Shown: positions 14,535 through 24,774, numbered from the stretch's first letter. The stretch is DNA of 64,000 nucleotides from Streptomyces humi (GCF_001005085.2 NZ_LBMU02000001.1:31096-95095), one strand, 5' to 3'. Notes: generated by a model from the letters alone, not told the origin. Program-made: numbers and translations.

Positions 14535-15171
14535 GACGACACGGGTGGCCGTGGGCACCGAGCTGCCGGCCCTGGAGATCCCGATCACGCGGACACTGAT
14601 CGTGGCGGGGGCGATCGCGTCCCGGGACTACCAGGACGTGCACCACGACGCCGAGCTGGCCCGGCACAAGGGCTCGCCGGACATCTTCATGAACATCCTG
14701 ACGACGAACGGCCTGGTCGGCCGGTACATCACGGACTGCTTCGGCCCGGGAGCGGTGCTCCGCAAGGTGGCCATCCGGCTGGGGGCGCCCAACTACCCGG
14801 GGGACACGATGGTGCTGACCGGCCGGATCGAGGAGCTGGACGGCGAGCGGGGGACGGCGACGGTTCGGGTGGTCGGCGCCAACGCCATCGGCAAGCACGT
14901 GACCGGCACGGTGACCGTCACCTTCAGCGGCGGGACCGGCGGGGCTGGCGGGGCTGGCGAGACGGGCGGGGCCGGCGGGACCGGCGGGGCTGGCGAGACG
15001 GGCGGGGCCGGTGGGAGCAGCGAGGCCGGTGGGAGCAGCGAGGCCGGTGGGGCCAGCGGGGCCAGCGGGGCCGGCGAGGTCAGCGGGACCGGCGGGACTG
15101 GTGAGGCCGGTGAGGCCGGTGGAATGGATGTGGCCCATAGGGCCCACGAAGGCGACGAGGCGGGCTCATGA
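14524..15171 (+). CDS. MaoC-like hydratase, ChsH1-like, with long Gly/Ala-rich tail
   Basis: A 215-residue protein. Residues 1-137 are a single hot-dog MaoC domain with the hydratase dyad visible in RDYQDVHHD (D35 and H40, the same spacing as the hydratase-2 motif). It should supply the active site for the ChsH2-like partner. From about residue 138 to 200 a repetitive Gly/Ala/Ser/Thr/Glu tail follows (units such as GGAGETGGAG), encoded by short direct repeats at 14932-15121. Mycobacterial ChsH1 has no such tail as far as I recall. The GTG start overlaps the previous stop, and ATGA overlaps the next gene. Confidence 0.85.
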   Translation: MRTETTRVAVGTELPALEIPITRTLIVAGAIASRDYQDVHHDAELARHKGSPDIFMNILTTNGLVGRYITDCFGPGAVLRKVAIRLGAPNYPGDTMVLTGRIEELDGERGTATVRVVGANAIGKHVTGTVTVTFSGGTGGAGGAGETGGAGGTGGAGETGGAGGSSEAGGSSEAGGASGASGAGEVSGTGGTGEAGEAGGMDVAHRAHEGDEAGS

Positions 15172-16334
15172 GTGTGCGGGGGCGGGACTCGCTCGGTGGG
15201 CGGGCGGCGGTCGTGGGGATCGGGGCCACCGAGTTCTCCAAGGACTCGGGGCGCAGCGAGCTGCGGCTGGCGGCGGAGGCGGTGCGCGCCGCGCTCGCCG
15301 ACGCCGGGCTGACACCGGCGGACGTGGACGGGATGGTGACGTTCACGATGGACACCAGCCCGGAGATCACCGTGGCCCAGGCCTGCGGGATCGGCGAGCT
15401 GTCCTTCTTCTCCCGGGTCCACTACGGCGGCGGTGCGGCCTGCGCCACGGTCCAGCAGGCGGCGCTGGCGATCGCGGCCGGGGTCGCCGAGGTGGTGGTC
15501 TGCTACCGCGCCTTCAACGAGAGGTCGGGCCGCCGCTTCGGCTCGGGCGTACAGCACCGGGAGCCGTCGGCGGAGGGGGCGGCGCTCGGCTGGGCGCTGC
15601 CTTTCGGACTGCTCACCCCGGCGTCCTGGGTGGCGATGGCGGCGCAGCGCTATCTGCACACGTACGGGCTGACCCCGGAGGCGTTCGGGCACGTGGCGGT
15701 GCTGGACCGCAGGTATGCGGCGACCAACCCGGCCGCCTACTTCCACGGCCGCCCCATCACCCTCGCCGACCACGCGGCCTCCCGCTGGATCGTCGAGCCG
15801 CTGCGGCTGCTGGACTGCTGCCAGGAGACGGACGGCGGCCAGGCCCTCGTGGTCACCTCGGTGGAGCGGGCGCGGGACCTGCCGCAGCGGCCGGCCGTGA
15901 TCGCGGCGGCCGCGCAGGGGGCGGGCCGGGCCCAGGAGCAGATGACCAGCTTCTACCGGGACGACCTGACCGGGCTGCCGGAGATGGGCGTGGTGGCCCG
16001 GCAGCTGTGGCGGACCTCGGGGCTCGCCCCGGCCGACATCGACGTGGGCATCCTGTACGACCACTTCACCCCGTTCGTGCTGATGCAGCTGGAGGAGTTC
16101 GGGTTCTGCGGGCCCGGGGAGGGAGCGGACTTCGTGGCCGGGGAGCGGCTGCCGCTGAACACGCACGGGGGCCAGCTCGGGGAGGCGTACCTGCACGGGA
16201 TGAACGGGGTGGCGGAGGGGGTGCGTCAGCTGCGCGGCACGGCCGCGAACCCGGTGCCGGGAGCGGACCGGGTGCTGGTCACGGCTGGGACGGGGGTGCC
16301 GACGTCCGGGCTGGTGCTGACCTCGGACGGGTGA
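15168..16334 (+). CDS. Thiolase-like lipid-transfer protein, Ltp2-type aldolase
   Basis: A 388-residue thiolase-superfamily protein of the SCP-x/Ltp group. It shows the N-terminal GIGATEFSKDSGRS segment, HYGGGAACATVQQAALAIAAG, a central FFSRVH/WVAMAAQRY region and a C-terminal NTHGGQLGEAYLHGMNG motif. Ltp2 in the mycobacterial igr operon performs the retro-aldol cleavage that removes the last side-chain fragment, and works with the DUF35 domain of ChsH2. Both partners are present here. It is the last gene of the operon. No terminator hairpin is obvious in the following 170 bp. Confidence 0.88.
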   Translation: MSVRGRDSLGGRAAVVGIGATEFSKDSGRSELRLAAEAVRAALADAGLTPADVDGMVTFTMDTSPEITVAQACGIGELSFFSRVHYGGGAACATVQQAALAIAAGVAEVVVCYRAFNERSGRRFGSGVQHREPSAEGAALGWALPFGLLTPASWVAMAAQRYLHTYGLTPEAFGHVAVLDRRYAATNPAAYFHGRPITLADHAASRWIVEPLRLLDCCQETDGGQALVVTSVERARDLPQRPAVIAAAAQGAGRAQEQMTSFYRDDLTGLPEMGVVARQLWRTSGLAPADIDVGILYDHFTPFVLMQLEEFGFCGPGEGADFVAGERLPLNTHGGQLGEAYLHGMNGVAEGVRQLRGTAANPVPGADRVLVTAGTGVPTSGLVLTSDG

Positions 16335-16505
16335 GCGGGCCCGCTCCGGCGATGGTGCCCCCTCAGGGGTAAACCCGCAGGAGTACCGCACCCGTACTCC
16401 ACCTTCAGGAGGTGTAGGCAGCCCCACCCCTACAACCTGAGGGGGAGTCTCCTTCGGGACCTGCGGCCGATCCGCCGGAACGCCGCTCACTCATAGCGTG
16501 GAGCC

Positions 16506-17075
16506 ATGACCACACCCGTCTGCACCAGCGCTTCGGACGTCGCCGTCTCGGCGAGGCAGACCGGCGCGTACCAGCGGCCGTATCCGTCGTTCGCGTCGTA
16601 CGTCAGGGCCCGTCAGCCGGTCCTGTTGCGCACCGCCCGGTCGCTGACCGCGAATCCGAGCGATGCCGAGGACCTTCTCCAGACCGCGCTCGCCAAGACG
16701 TACGTGGCCTGGGAGCGGATCGAGGACCACCGGGCGCTCGACGGCTATGTGCGCAGGGCCCTGCTGAACACCCGGACCTCGCAGTGGCGCAAGCGCCGGG
16801 TCGACGAGTTCGTGTGCGACGAACTGCCCGAGCCGGAGCTGGTGCCCGGGGAGGACGACCCGGCCGAGCGGCAGGCCCTGCACGACGCCATGTGGCGGGC
16901 GATCATGAAGCTGCCCGCGCGGCAGCGCGCGATGGTCGTGCTGCGGTACTACGAGGACCTGAGCGAGGTGCAGACGGCCGAGGTGCTCGGGGTGTCGGTG
17001 GGTACCGTCAAGTCGGCGGTGTCGCGTGCGCTCGGCAAGCTGCGCGAGGACCCGGAGCTGGTCCTCGCCCGGTAG
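16506..17075 (+). CDS. SigE-family ECF RNA polymerase sigma factor
   Basis: A 189-residue sigma-70 protein with regions 2 and 4 only. Region 2 spans about 25-95 (NPSDAEDLLQTALAKTYVAWERI). Region 4 spans about 125-180 (LPARQRAMVVLRYYEDLSEVQTAEVLGVSVGTVKSAVSRAL). It fits the actinobacterial SigE-like family that typically lacks an adjacent anti-sigma factor, and none is present. The ATG at 16506 follows GCGTGGAGCC, a weak ribosome binding site. It precedes the acyl-CoA ligase but is separated from it by 146 bp containing a separate operator, so they are probably independent units. Confidence 0.88.
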   Translation: MTTPVCTSASDVAVSARQTGAYQRPYPSFASYVRARQPVLLRTARSLTANPSDAEDLLQTALAKTYVAWERIEDHRALDGYVRRALLNTRTSQWRKRRVDEFVCDELPEPELVPGEDDPAERQALHDAMWRAIMKLPARQRAMVVLRYYEDLSEVQTAEVLGVSVGTVKSAVSRALGKLREDPELVLAR

Positions 17076-17142
17076 CCGGCCGGCGGTCGCGGGGCGGTCG
17101 CGGGGCGGTCACCGGGCGGGCTTTGTTGCCCATCTCCTAGTG

Positions 17143-17160
17143 ACATACCGCCTGGTATGT
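17143..17160. promoter_or_regulatory. Perfect 7-bp inverted repeat upstream of the acyl-CoA ligase gene
   Basis: ACATACC and GGTATGT are separated by GCCT. The site is 61 bp before the ligase start and is the only AT-rich patch in the gap. It resembles operators of TetR-type fatty-acid regulators. The regulator is not in the vicinity. Confidence 0.6.
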
Positions 17161-17221
17161 GAGCAGAATCAGCGCAGCCCCTTTACCACCGAGTAGGCGA
17201 TGACGCCCCCGGGAGGACGCC

Positions 17222-18877
<1,656 letters not shown>

Positions 18878-18970
18878 ACGAGGTTCGCCTCAGGGCGGGG
18901 AACTGCCGTCGGCCGGCTGCTGGTTCGTCGTGGCCGGTCGCGCGGTTCCTCCCCCAGCCTTCGGCCGGGG

Positions 18971-19030
18971 GTACCCCCAGCGCCCCGGCAGGGGCGCTGG
19001 GGGTACTTCCAGCGCCCCGGCCGGGGCGCT
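18971..19030. terminator. Two adjacent hairpins between convergent genes
   Basis: GTACCCCCAGCGCCCC pairs with its complement across GGCA (18971-19006, perfect 16-bp stem), followed by the palindrome AGCGCCCCGGCCGGGGCGCT (19011-19030). Together they can stop the ligase message from the left and the PAS-protein message from the right. A copy of the dispersed GGTCGCGCGGTTCC-type repeat lies immediately upstream (18932-18959). Confidence 0.8.
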
Positions 19031-19040
19031 TCAGTGAGCC

Positions 19041-22000
19041 CTAGTTCGTGCCGATGCGGGCCAGCAGGTCCACGATCCGGCTCTGTACCTCCGTGCTCGT
19101 CGACCGCTCCGCCAGGAACAGCACCGTCTCGCCGGACGCCAGCCGCGGCAGGTCCGCCTGGTCGACGGCCGCCGTGTAGACGACCAGCGGCGTCCGGTTG
19201 AGCTGCCCGTTCGCCCGCAGCCAGTCGATGATCCCGGCCTGCCGGCGGTGCACCTGCATCAGGTCCATCACCACCAGGTTCGGCCGCAACTGCCCCGCCA
19301 GCGTCACCGCGTCCGCGTCGCTCGCCGCCCGCGCCACCTGCATCCCGCGCCGCTCCAGCGTGGACGTCAGCGCGAGCGCGATCTCCGCGTGCTCCTCGAT
19401 CAGCAGCACCCGCGGCGGATGCTGCTCGCTGTCCCGGGGCGCGAGCGCCTTCAGCAGTACGGCGGGATCGGCGCCGTACGCCGCCTCGCGCGTCGCCTGG
19501 CCCAGCCCCGCCGTGACCATCACCGGCACCTCGGCCGCCACCGCCGCCTGCCGCAGCGACTGAAGCGCGGTGCGCGTGATCGGTCCGGTCAGCGGGTCCA
19601 CGAACAGCGCCGCCGGGAACGCGGCGATCTGCGCGTCGACCTCGTCGCGGGAGTTCACGATCACCGGGCGGTAGCCGCGGTCGCTCAGCGCCTGCTGGGT
19701 GGTGACGTCCGGCGCGGGCCAGACCAGCAGCCGGCGCGGGTTGTCCAGCGGCTCCGGGGGCAGTTCGTCGTCCATCGGCTGCGGGCGCGGCGGGTCCGCG
19801 ACCTCGACCGCTCCACCGGGTCCGTCCAGCGGTTCGGGGCCCTCGGCGGCGTTCACGTCCGGTGCGCCTATGGCGTACGACCGTCCGGCGCCGTCGGTGG
19901 CACCCACCAGCCGGGTCTGCCCGGCAAGGGACGGCTGCGGCAGCGGCTGGGCGGTCACCGGCTGCTCGGCCGACGGGTGCGGACGGGCCGACTGCTCCGG
20001 CTGTGCCTGTTCGGCACCGGCCGGGTCCGGGCGGGTGCCCAGCTTGCGGCGCCGTCCGTTGCCGCCCGGCTGGTGCGGGGGCGGGGTCGCGGTCGGCTGC
20101 TGCACCTGCGCGGCCTGCCGGGAGAACGGCACGCCCTGTCCCAGCGTCCGCACACTGAACGCCCGGCCCTGCGTGGAGTCCGGGTCCACCGGCGCGGCCG
20201 TCGCCGCTGCCTCGGCGGGCAACGGCTGGGCGGCGCGCGCCGGTTGCGGGGCGGCACCGGGCGCGTCGTCGGCGCCGGGCCACTGCTGCGGTACGGGAGC
20301 CACGGGCCCGGCGGCCTCCGCCGGAAGCGGCTGGGCGGCGGCCGGGCTGTCCTCGCCGACCGGCGCGGGCGGCACGGGCTGCGCGGGCGCCACCGGCTGC
20401 GCGGGCTGCGCGGGCGCCGGCTGGGCCGGGATCGGCTGCCCCGGGGCCACCGGAGCGACGCCCTGCCCCTGTGCCGGTACGGCGGCGGCACCGGGCAGCG
20501 CGGGCGGCACCGGCTGGCCGGGCTGAGCCGCCTGCACCGGCCGGCCCACCTGCTGTCCGGGAACCGCTTGCACGCCGGGCAGCCCGGTCGGCGCGACGAC
20601 CTGCGCGGCGGGCCCGGCCTGAACCGGGATACCCGGCCCGGCGAGAACCTGCTGTCCGGGCGGAACCTGCTGTCCCGGCGGCACCGGCTGTCCGGGCGCG
20701 ACCGCCTGCGCGGGCACCGTCGGCATGCCCGGCACACCCGGCGCACCCGGCATGCCCGGCACACCCGGCGCACCCGGCACGCCCGGCACGCCCGGCGCGA
20801 CCGGCATCATCCCGGGCCCGGCACCCGGCATGCCCGGCCCGGCACCCGGCATCCCCGGTCCGGCACCCGGCGTCCCAGCCGCCCCCGGACCGCTCGGTAC
20901 ACCCGGTACACCCGGTACACCCGGTACACCCGGTACACCCGCCGCACCCGGTACGCCCGCCGCACCCGGTGCCGCGGCCTCCGGCGGCTGGCCCACGGCG
21001 CGGCGCCGGCGGCCGGTCGGTGCGCTGGTGGGGTGGGGCTGCGGCGGGGTGTGGTCCTCGCCCTGGTCGTGCGCCACGGCGTCGTGCCGGCCCTCGTCGC
21101 CCGCCGCCTCGGCGGCTTCGGGGGTGCGGTCGGCCTCGGCGGGCGGCAGCGCGAAGACCGGCCGGGGGCCCGCCTGCTGCTGTGCCTGCTGTTCGGCAGC
21201 CCGCTCGGCGGCCGCGGCCAGCGCACGGCGCCGACGTCCGCTCGGCTGCTCCTCATCGGCCTGTCCGACGGTCTGTCCGACGGTCTGTCCGGGGACCTGT
21301 CCGGCCGCCTGTCCGGCCGCCTGTCCGGCGGCCGCGGAGGGCAGCGCCGGCGGCAGCGCCTGCCGCTCGTCGGACTCCTGCCGTGCCCGCCGCCCCGACG
21401 CCGGCGCGGGCACGCCCTGCGGCGGAACGGTGCCGCCGAGTCCCGTGCCGGCGGCCGCCGTACCGGCACCCTGCTCGGCCGCCGTCACCACGGCACCCTC
21501 GGCCGCCACCCCGGCGTCACCGGCGTCACCGTCGGCGGGGCGTCCGCGCCGCCGGCCGGTGCCGCCGGACTCCGCCTCCGCGCTCTCGATCGCGGCCGGA
21601 CCGCTCTCCTGCTCCGCCGCCTCGGCGGCACGCCTGCGCCGCCGTCCGGTCGGCATGCCCGGGGTCTCGCCCTCCCCGGCCTCGCCGGGGGCGTCGCTCT
21701 CCAGGAAGGCGTCCACGGAGGACCGCCGTCCCCGCCGTCGCCCACCGGCACCCGCCTCGTCGGCCGGGGCGGGGACGGGGGCGGGAGCGAGTACGGCCAT
21801 CTCCGTGCCCGGCGGCGGGGGAACGGCCCCGGCGCCACCGCCGATCGGCACCTCCAGGACGAACGCGCTGCCGCTCATGCCGGGCACCTCGTGGGTCTGG
21901 AGCACCCCGCCGTGCGCCCGCACGATCCCGCGCACGATCGGCTCGTGCACCGGGTCTCCCCCGGCGTACGGCCCGCGCACCTCGATCCGTACGACCTCGC

Positions 22001-23492
22001 CGCGCTGGGCGGCCGCGACCACCACGGTGTTGTCCATGTAGCCGCCGGCCGAGACGGGCGCGTTGCCGGTCGCGTCGACGCCGGCCACGTCCGCGATCAG
22101 GTGCGACAGCGCGACGGCCAGCCGCAGCGGGTCCACCTCGGCCTCGATGGGCGGCGCGTGCACGGCGAACTGCACCCGTCCGGGCCCGATCAGCTCCACC
22201 GCGCCGTCGACGCCGGCGGCGACGACGGCGTCCAGCATGACCTTCGTACGGGTGATGTCCTCGGTGCCCGCGTCCAGCCGCTGGTAGCCGAGCACGTTGT
22301 CGATGAGCTGGGTGATCCGCGAGTACCCGGCCGAAAGATGGTGAAGTACCTGGTTGGCCTCGGGCCACAGCTGCCCGGCGTCGTCGGCGGCGAGCGCGGC
22401 CAGTTCCCGGCGCAGTTCGTCGAGCGGCCCGCGCAGCGACTGCGCGAGCAGGGTCAGCAGCTGCTCGTGACGCCCGTGGAGGGCCTCGTAGCGGTCCTTC
22501 TCGCGCTCGCCGAGAGCCGCGTACCGGTCCTCGCCCGCCGCCAGTTCCTCGGCGTGCCGCTCGCGCAGTTCCTCCACCTCGGTGACGTGCTTCTGGCGCA
22601 GCGCGGTCAGGTCGGAGGCGTGTTCCTCGGAGAGCTTCTCCAGCTCCTCGGCGTGCGCCTGCTCCAGCGCCGTCTTCTCGTCGACGACGGTGTCGTACGG
22701 CCGCCGGTCGGTGAAGGTCATCACGGCGCCGACGAGCTGGTCGCCGTCGCGCACCGGCGCGGTCGTCAGGTCGACCGGCACCTTCTTGTCGCCCTTGGCC
22801 CACAGCACCTGTCCGCGCACCCGGTGCTTGCGTCCGGAGCGCAGGGTGTCGGCGAGCGGCGACTCGGCGTACGGGAACGGCGAGCCGTCGGCGCGCGAGT
22901 GCAGGACGAGGTTGTGCAGTTCCTTGCCGCCGAGCTCACCGGCCCGGTACCCCAGTATCTGGGCGGCGGCCGGGTTCACGAGGACGATCCGCCCGTCCGT
23001 GTCCGTCCCCACGACGCCCTCGCTGGCGGCGCGCAGGATCATCTCGGTCTGCCGCTGCGAACGGGCCAGCTCGGCCTCGGTGTCGACGGTGCCGGTCAGG
23101 TCGCGTACGACGATCATCAGCAGCTCGTCGCCGCTGTAGCCGTAACCGTCGTACGCCTGCTGCCCGTTCTCCAGGTTGGCGCTGGTGACCTCGACCGGGA
23201 ACTCCGTGCCGTCGGTCCGCCGGGCCACCATCCGGGTCGGCTTGGTCCGGCCGCGCGGGTCCATGTGGTCGGGGCGCCGCATCGACCCCGGGATGAGCCG
23301 GGAGTCGAACTCCGGAAGCAGGTCGAGCAGCCCGCGCCCCACCAGCGCCGTCCCCGGTGCCTCGAAGGCCTCCAGGGCGATGGTGTTCGCGTTGACGACG
23401 GTTCCGTTGGCGTTGACCAGCACCAACGCGTCCGGCAGCGCGTCCAGTATGGCTGCGAGGCGAGCAGCGCCTCGGGATGGCCTGCTGCTCAC
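19041..23492 (-). CDS. Giant PAS protein with degenerate kinase core, collagen-like tract and two receiver domains
   Basis: A 1483-residue cytoplasmic protein. Two PAS domains lie at about 10-125 and 145-265, then a coiled coil (about 270-345). A histidine-kinase-like region follows (about 345-560) whose phosphoacceptor motif reads QSLRGPLDEL, with no His, and whose ATP-binding N-box lacks Asn. A Pro/Ala/Gln-rich disordered region (about 570-1250) includes a Gly-x-Pro collagen-like tract. Two receiver-like domains end the protein. The first (1253-1345) keeps D1299, Thr and Lys but lost the acidic pair. The second (1361-1483) keeps the acidic pair and D1410 but lost the Lys. The GTG start has AGGGAGGAAG upstream. 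It probably acts as a scaffold or sensor without phosphotransfer. Confidence 0.85.
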   Translation of the reverse strand: MSSRPSRGAARLAAILDALPDALVLVNANGTVVNANTIALEAFEAPGTALVGRGLLDLLPEFDSRLIPGSMRRPDHMDPRGRTKPTRMVARRTDGTEFPVEVTSANLENGQQAYDGYGYSGDELLMIVVRDLTGTVDTEAELARSQRQTEMILRAASEGVVGTDTDGRIVLVNPAAAQILGYRAGELGGKELHNLVLHSRADGSPFPYAESPLADTLRSGRKHRVRGQVLWAKGDKKVPVDLTTAPVRDGDQLVGAVMTFTDRRPYDTVVDEKTALEQAHAEELEKLSEEHASDLTALRQKHVTEVEELRERHAEELAAGEDRYAALGEREKDRYEALHGRHEQLLTLLAQSLRGPLDELRRELAALAADDAGQLWPEANQVLHHLSAGYSRITQLIDNVLGYQRLDAGTEDITRTKVMLDAVVAAGVDGAVELIGPGRVQFAVHAPPIEAEVDPLRLAVALSHLIADVAGVDATGNAPVSAGGYMDNTVVVAAAQRGEVVRIEVRGPYAGGDPVHEPIVRGIVRAHGGVLQTHEVPGMSGSAFVLEVPIGGGAGAVPPPPGTEMAVLAPAPVPAPADEAGAGGRRRGRRSSVDAFLESDAPGEAGEGETPGMPTGRRRRRAAEAAEQESGPAAIESAEAESGGTGRRRGRPADGDAGDAGVAAEGAVVTAAEQGAGTAAAGTGLGGTVPPQGVPAPASGRRARQESDERQALPPALPSAAAGQAAGQAAGQVPGQTVGQTVGQADEEQPSGRRRRALAAAAERAAEQQAQQQAGPRPVFALPPAEADRTPEAAEAAGDEGRHDAVAHDQGEDHTPPQPHPTSAPTGRRRRAVGQPPEAAAPGAAGVPGAAGVPGVPGVPGVPGVPSGPGAAGTPGAGPGMPGAGPGMPGAGPGMMPVAPGVPGVPGAPGVPGMPGAPGVPGMPTVPAQAVAPGQPVPPGQQVPPGQQVLAGPGIPVQAGPAAQVVAPTGLPGVQAVPGQQVGRPVQAAQPGQPVPPALPGAAAVPAQGQGVAPVAPGQPIPAQPAPAQPAQPVAPAQPVPPAPVGEDSPAAAQPLPAEAAGPVAPVPQQWPGADDAPGAAPQPARAAQPLPAEAAATAAPVDPDSTQGRAFSVRTLGQGVPFSRQAAQVQQPTATPPPHQPGGNGRRRKLGTRPDPAGAEQAQPEQSARPHPSAEQPVTAQPLPQPSLAGQTRLVGATDGAGRSYAIGAPDVNAAEGPEPLDGPGGAVEVADPPRPQPMDDELPPEPLDNPRRLLVWPAPDVTTQQALSDRGYRPVIVNSRDEVDAQIAAFPAALFVDPLTGPITRTALQSLRQAAVAAEVPVMVTAGLGQATREAAYGADPAVLLKALAPRDSEQHPPRVLLIEEHAEIALALTSTLERRGMQVARAASDADAVTLAGQLRPNLVVMDLMQVHRRQAGIIDWLRANGQLNRTPLVVYTAAVDQADLPRLASGETVLFLAERSTSTEVQSRIVDLLARIGTN
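20720..20975 (-). repeat. Collagen-like Gly-Val-Pro/Gly-Met-Pro coding repeats
   Basis: Within the PAS protein gene, short tandem units on the - strand encode runs such as GVPGVPGVPGVPGVP and GPGMPGAGPGMPGAGPGM. Both 9-bp (GGTGTACCG-like) and longer units recur. The tract is in frame throughout, so copy-number change would alter linker length without frameshift. Confidence 0.8.
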
Positions 23493-23731
23493 GAGACGCT
23501 TCCTCCCTGTTACCGCACCTTGCCGACCGCTCGGGCCATCTTGCCAACCGGCCCGCGACGTGTCACGCGAGGGAGTCTAAAGGCACCGGTTCCGGTCACG
23601 GCGCCGGATGAGAGGGAGGTCGCACGACGAAGTGACGGCGAACGTGTGACCGACGCGCCTCGCCTCCGCCGTACCTTCGCGAGACCTTTACGCGAGCGGG
23701 GTGTCCGCCGTGGGCCGGCTGTGCGGGCGGG

Positions 23732-24205
23732 TCAGGGCCCCAGGTCGGGCAGCAGCGGCACCATCCGGTCCCAGCGCCCGGTCTCGCAGCCGTTGCTGCG
23801 GTCGTACGTCGCGTCGACCGGGCGGCCGGCCCAGGTGCCGGTGACACGGGCGGTGGCCGGGCCGCCGTGGAGCATGGTGCAGGCGGTGCCGGGCGCGACC
23901 GGGGCGAAGGCGTCCCGCCCCCACCGCGTGTTCCGGTCCAGCGCCCGGCATGCCCCGCTCACGTCCGGGTGACTGCCGGCGCCGGGGTGACAGGACAGCT
24001 CGTAGGTCCCGTCCCGCCCGTCCCCGGCGTGCGCCACGGTGACGGTGAGACGGTCCCCCGTCCCGCCCGTCCCGCCCGCGAAGGCCGAGGCGGAGGCGGA
24101 GGAGGAGGCCGAGGCGGCGGAGGCGGTCAGGAGGGGGAGGACGGCGACGGCGGCGACGGCGGCGACGGCGGTCCCGAAGGTGCCGCGCACGATGAGATGA
24201 GCCAT
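23732..24205 (-). CDS. Subtilisin-inhibitor (SSI) family secreted protease inhibitor
   Basis: A 157-residue exported protein. A signal peptide of about 35 residues is followed by a Ser/Ala/Gly-rich linker and an SSI domain. Family cysteines are visible in ELSCHPGAGSHPDVSGACRALDRN, in the reactive-loop region ACTMLHGGPATARVTG and in RSNGCETGRWDRM, giving the expected two disulfides. The reactive loop carries Met-Leu, compatible with inhibition of subtilisin-like or chymotrypsin-like enzymes. SSI proteins restrain extracellular proteases and transglutaminase activation in Streptomyces. The ATG is preceded by a weak GGGCAGGG site. Confidence 0.85.
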   Translation of the reverse strand: MAHLIVRGTFGTAVAAVAAVAVLPLLTASAASASSSASASAFAGGTGGTGDRLTVTVAHAGDGRDGTYELSCHPGAGSHPDVSGACRALDRNTRWGRDAFAPVAPGTACTMLHGGPATARVTGTWAGRPVDATYDRSNGCETGRWDRMVPLLPDLGP

Positions 24206-24372
24206 GCCCTGCCCAACGCGCCGCCCGCCCGGACGTTGCGCGGCGCCCCGCCGACGGAAGGGCTTTGCCCTGCGCACCCGCTGCCTAGTACCGTGGGAGC
24301 CGATTGGTGACAGCACGCTCGACTGTGTCATCATCTGCACGCACCACTCGCGCTCACGCGGGCGGCTGTGCT

Positions 24373-24463
24373 GGAGGCGTCGCCTAGTCCGGTCTATGGC
24401 GCCGCACTGCTAATGCGGTTTGGGCCTTAAAGCCCATCGAGGGTTCAAATCCCTCCGCCTCCG
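24373..24463 (+). tRNA. tRNA-Ser (anticodon GCT)
   Basis: Acceptor arms GGAGGCG and CGCCTCC pair. The anticodon loop CTGCTAA gives GCT. A long variable arm and a T-arm GAGGG/CCCTC around TTCAAAT are present. Discriminator G is followed by an encoded CCA (24464-24466). Confidence 0.95.
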
Positions 24464-24473
24464 CCATCTGATC

Positions 24474-24508
24474 ATCGAAGCCCCGGTCCCGCGGACCGGG
24501 GCTTCGAT
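24474..24508 (+). terminator. Terminator after tRNA-Ser(GCT)
   Basis: ATCGAAGCCCCGGTCC pairs perfectly with GGACCGGGGCTTCGAT around a 3-nt loop, beginning 11 bases after the tRNA body. Confidence 0.85.
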
Positions 24509-24572
24509 GCGTCTGGGCCCGAAACCCTCGTTGACCATGTTTCCGCAGGCCACAAGGGGTACGCCTAACGGA

Positions 24573-24602
24573 TTTCACATGGCGGCGGCAGTCATGTAAT
24601 GT
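24573..24602 (+). promoter_or_regulatory. Promoter for tRNA-Arg
   Basis: TTTCAC (24573-24578) and TAATGT (24597-24602) are separated by 18 bp, about 65 bp before tRNA-Arg(ACG). Confidence 0.45.
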
Positions 24603-24665
24603 TCTTCCTGTCGCCGCGAGCGGGCCGGAAGGGCCGGGAGCCAAGACAGGAAAACAGCAGAACAA

Positions 24666-24738
24666 GCACTCGTAGCTTAACGGATAGAGCATCTGACTAC
24701 GGATCAGAAGGTTGCAGGTTCGAATCCTGCCGAGTGCA
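24666..24738 (+). tRNA. tRNA-Arg (anticodon ACG)
   Basis: A 73-base cloverleaf. Acceptor GCACTCG pairs with CGAGTGC, the anticodon loop CTACGGA gives ACG, and the T-arm is GCAGG/CCTGC around TTCGAAT. Discriminator is A. CCA is not encoded. Confidence 0.95.
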
Positions 24739-24747
24739 CACAGATGG

Positions 24748-24774
24748 AAGGCCCCGGAGAGATCCGGGGCCTTT
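24748..24774 (+). terminator. Terminator after tRNA-Arg
   Basis: AAGGCCCCGGA pairs with TCCGGGGCCTT around a short loop and is followed by T residues, ten bases after the tRNA. A short GTTGTCGTC repeat follows at 24778-24815. Confidence 0.8.

Noticed and set aside
19248..23972. A 1574-codon open frame on the + strand opposite the PAS protein gene
   Set aside because: It is an antisense shadow: GC-rich third positions on the - strand leave the opposite strand open. The translation is Arg/Gly/His-rich with no domains, while the - strand frame has PAS and receiver domains.
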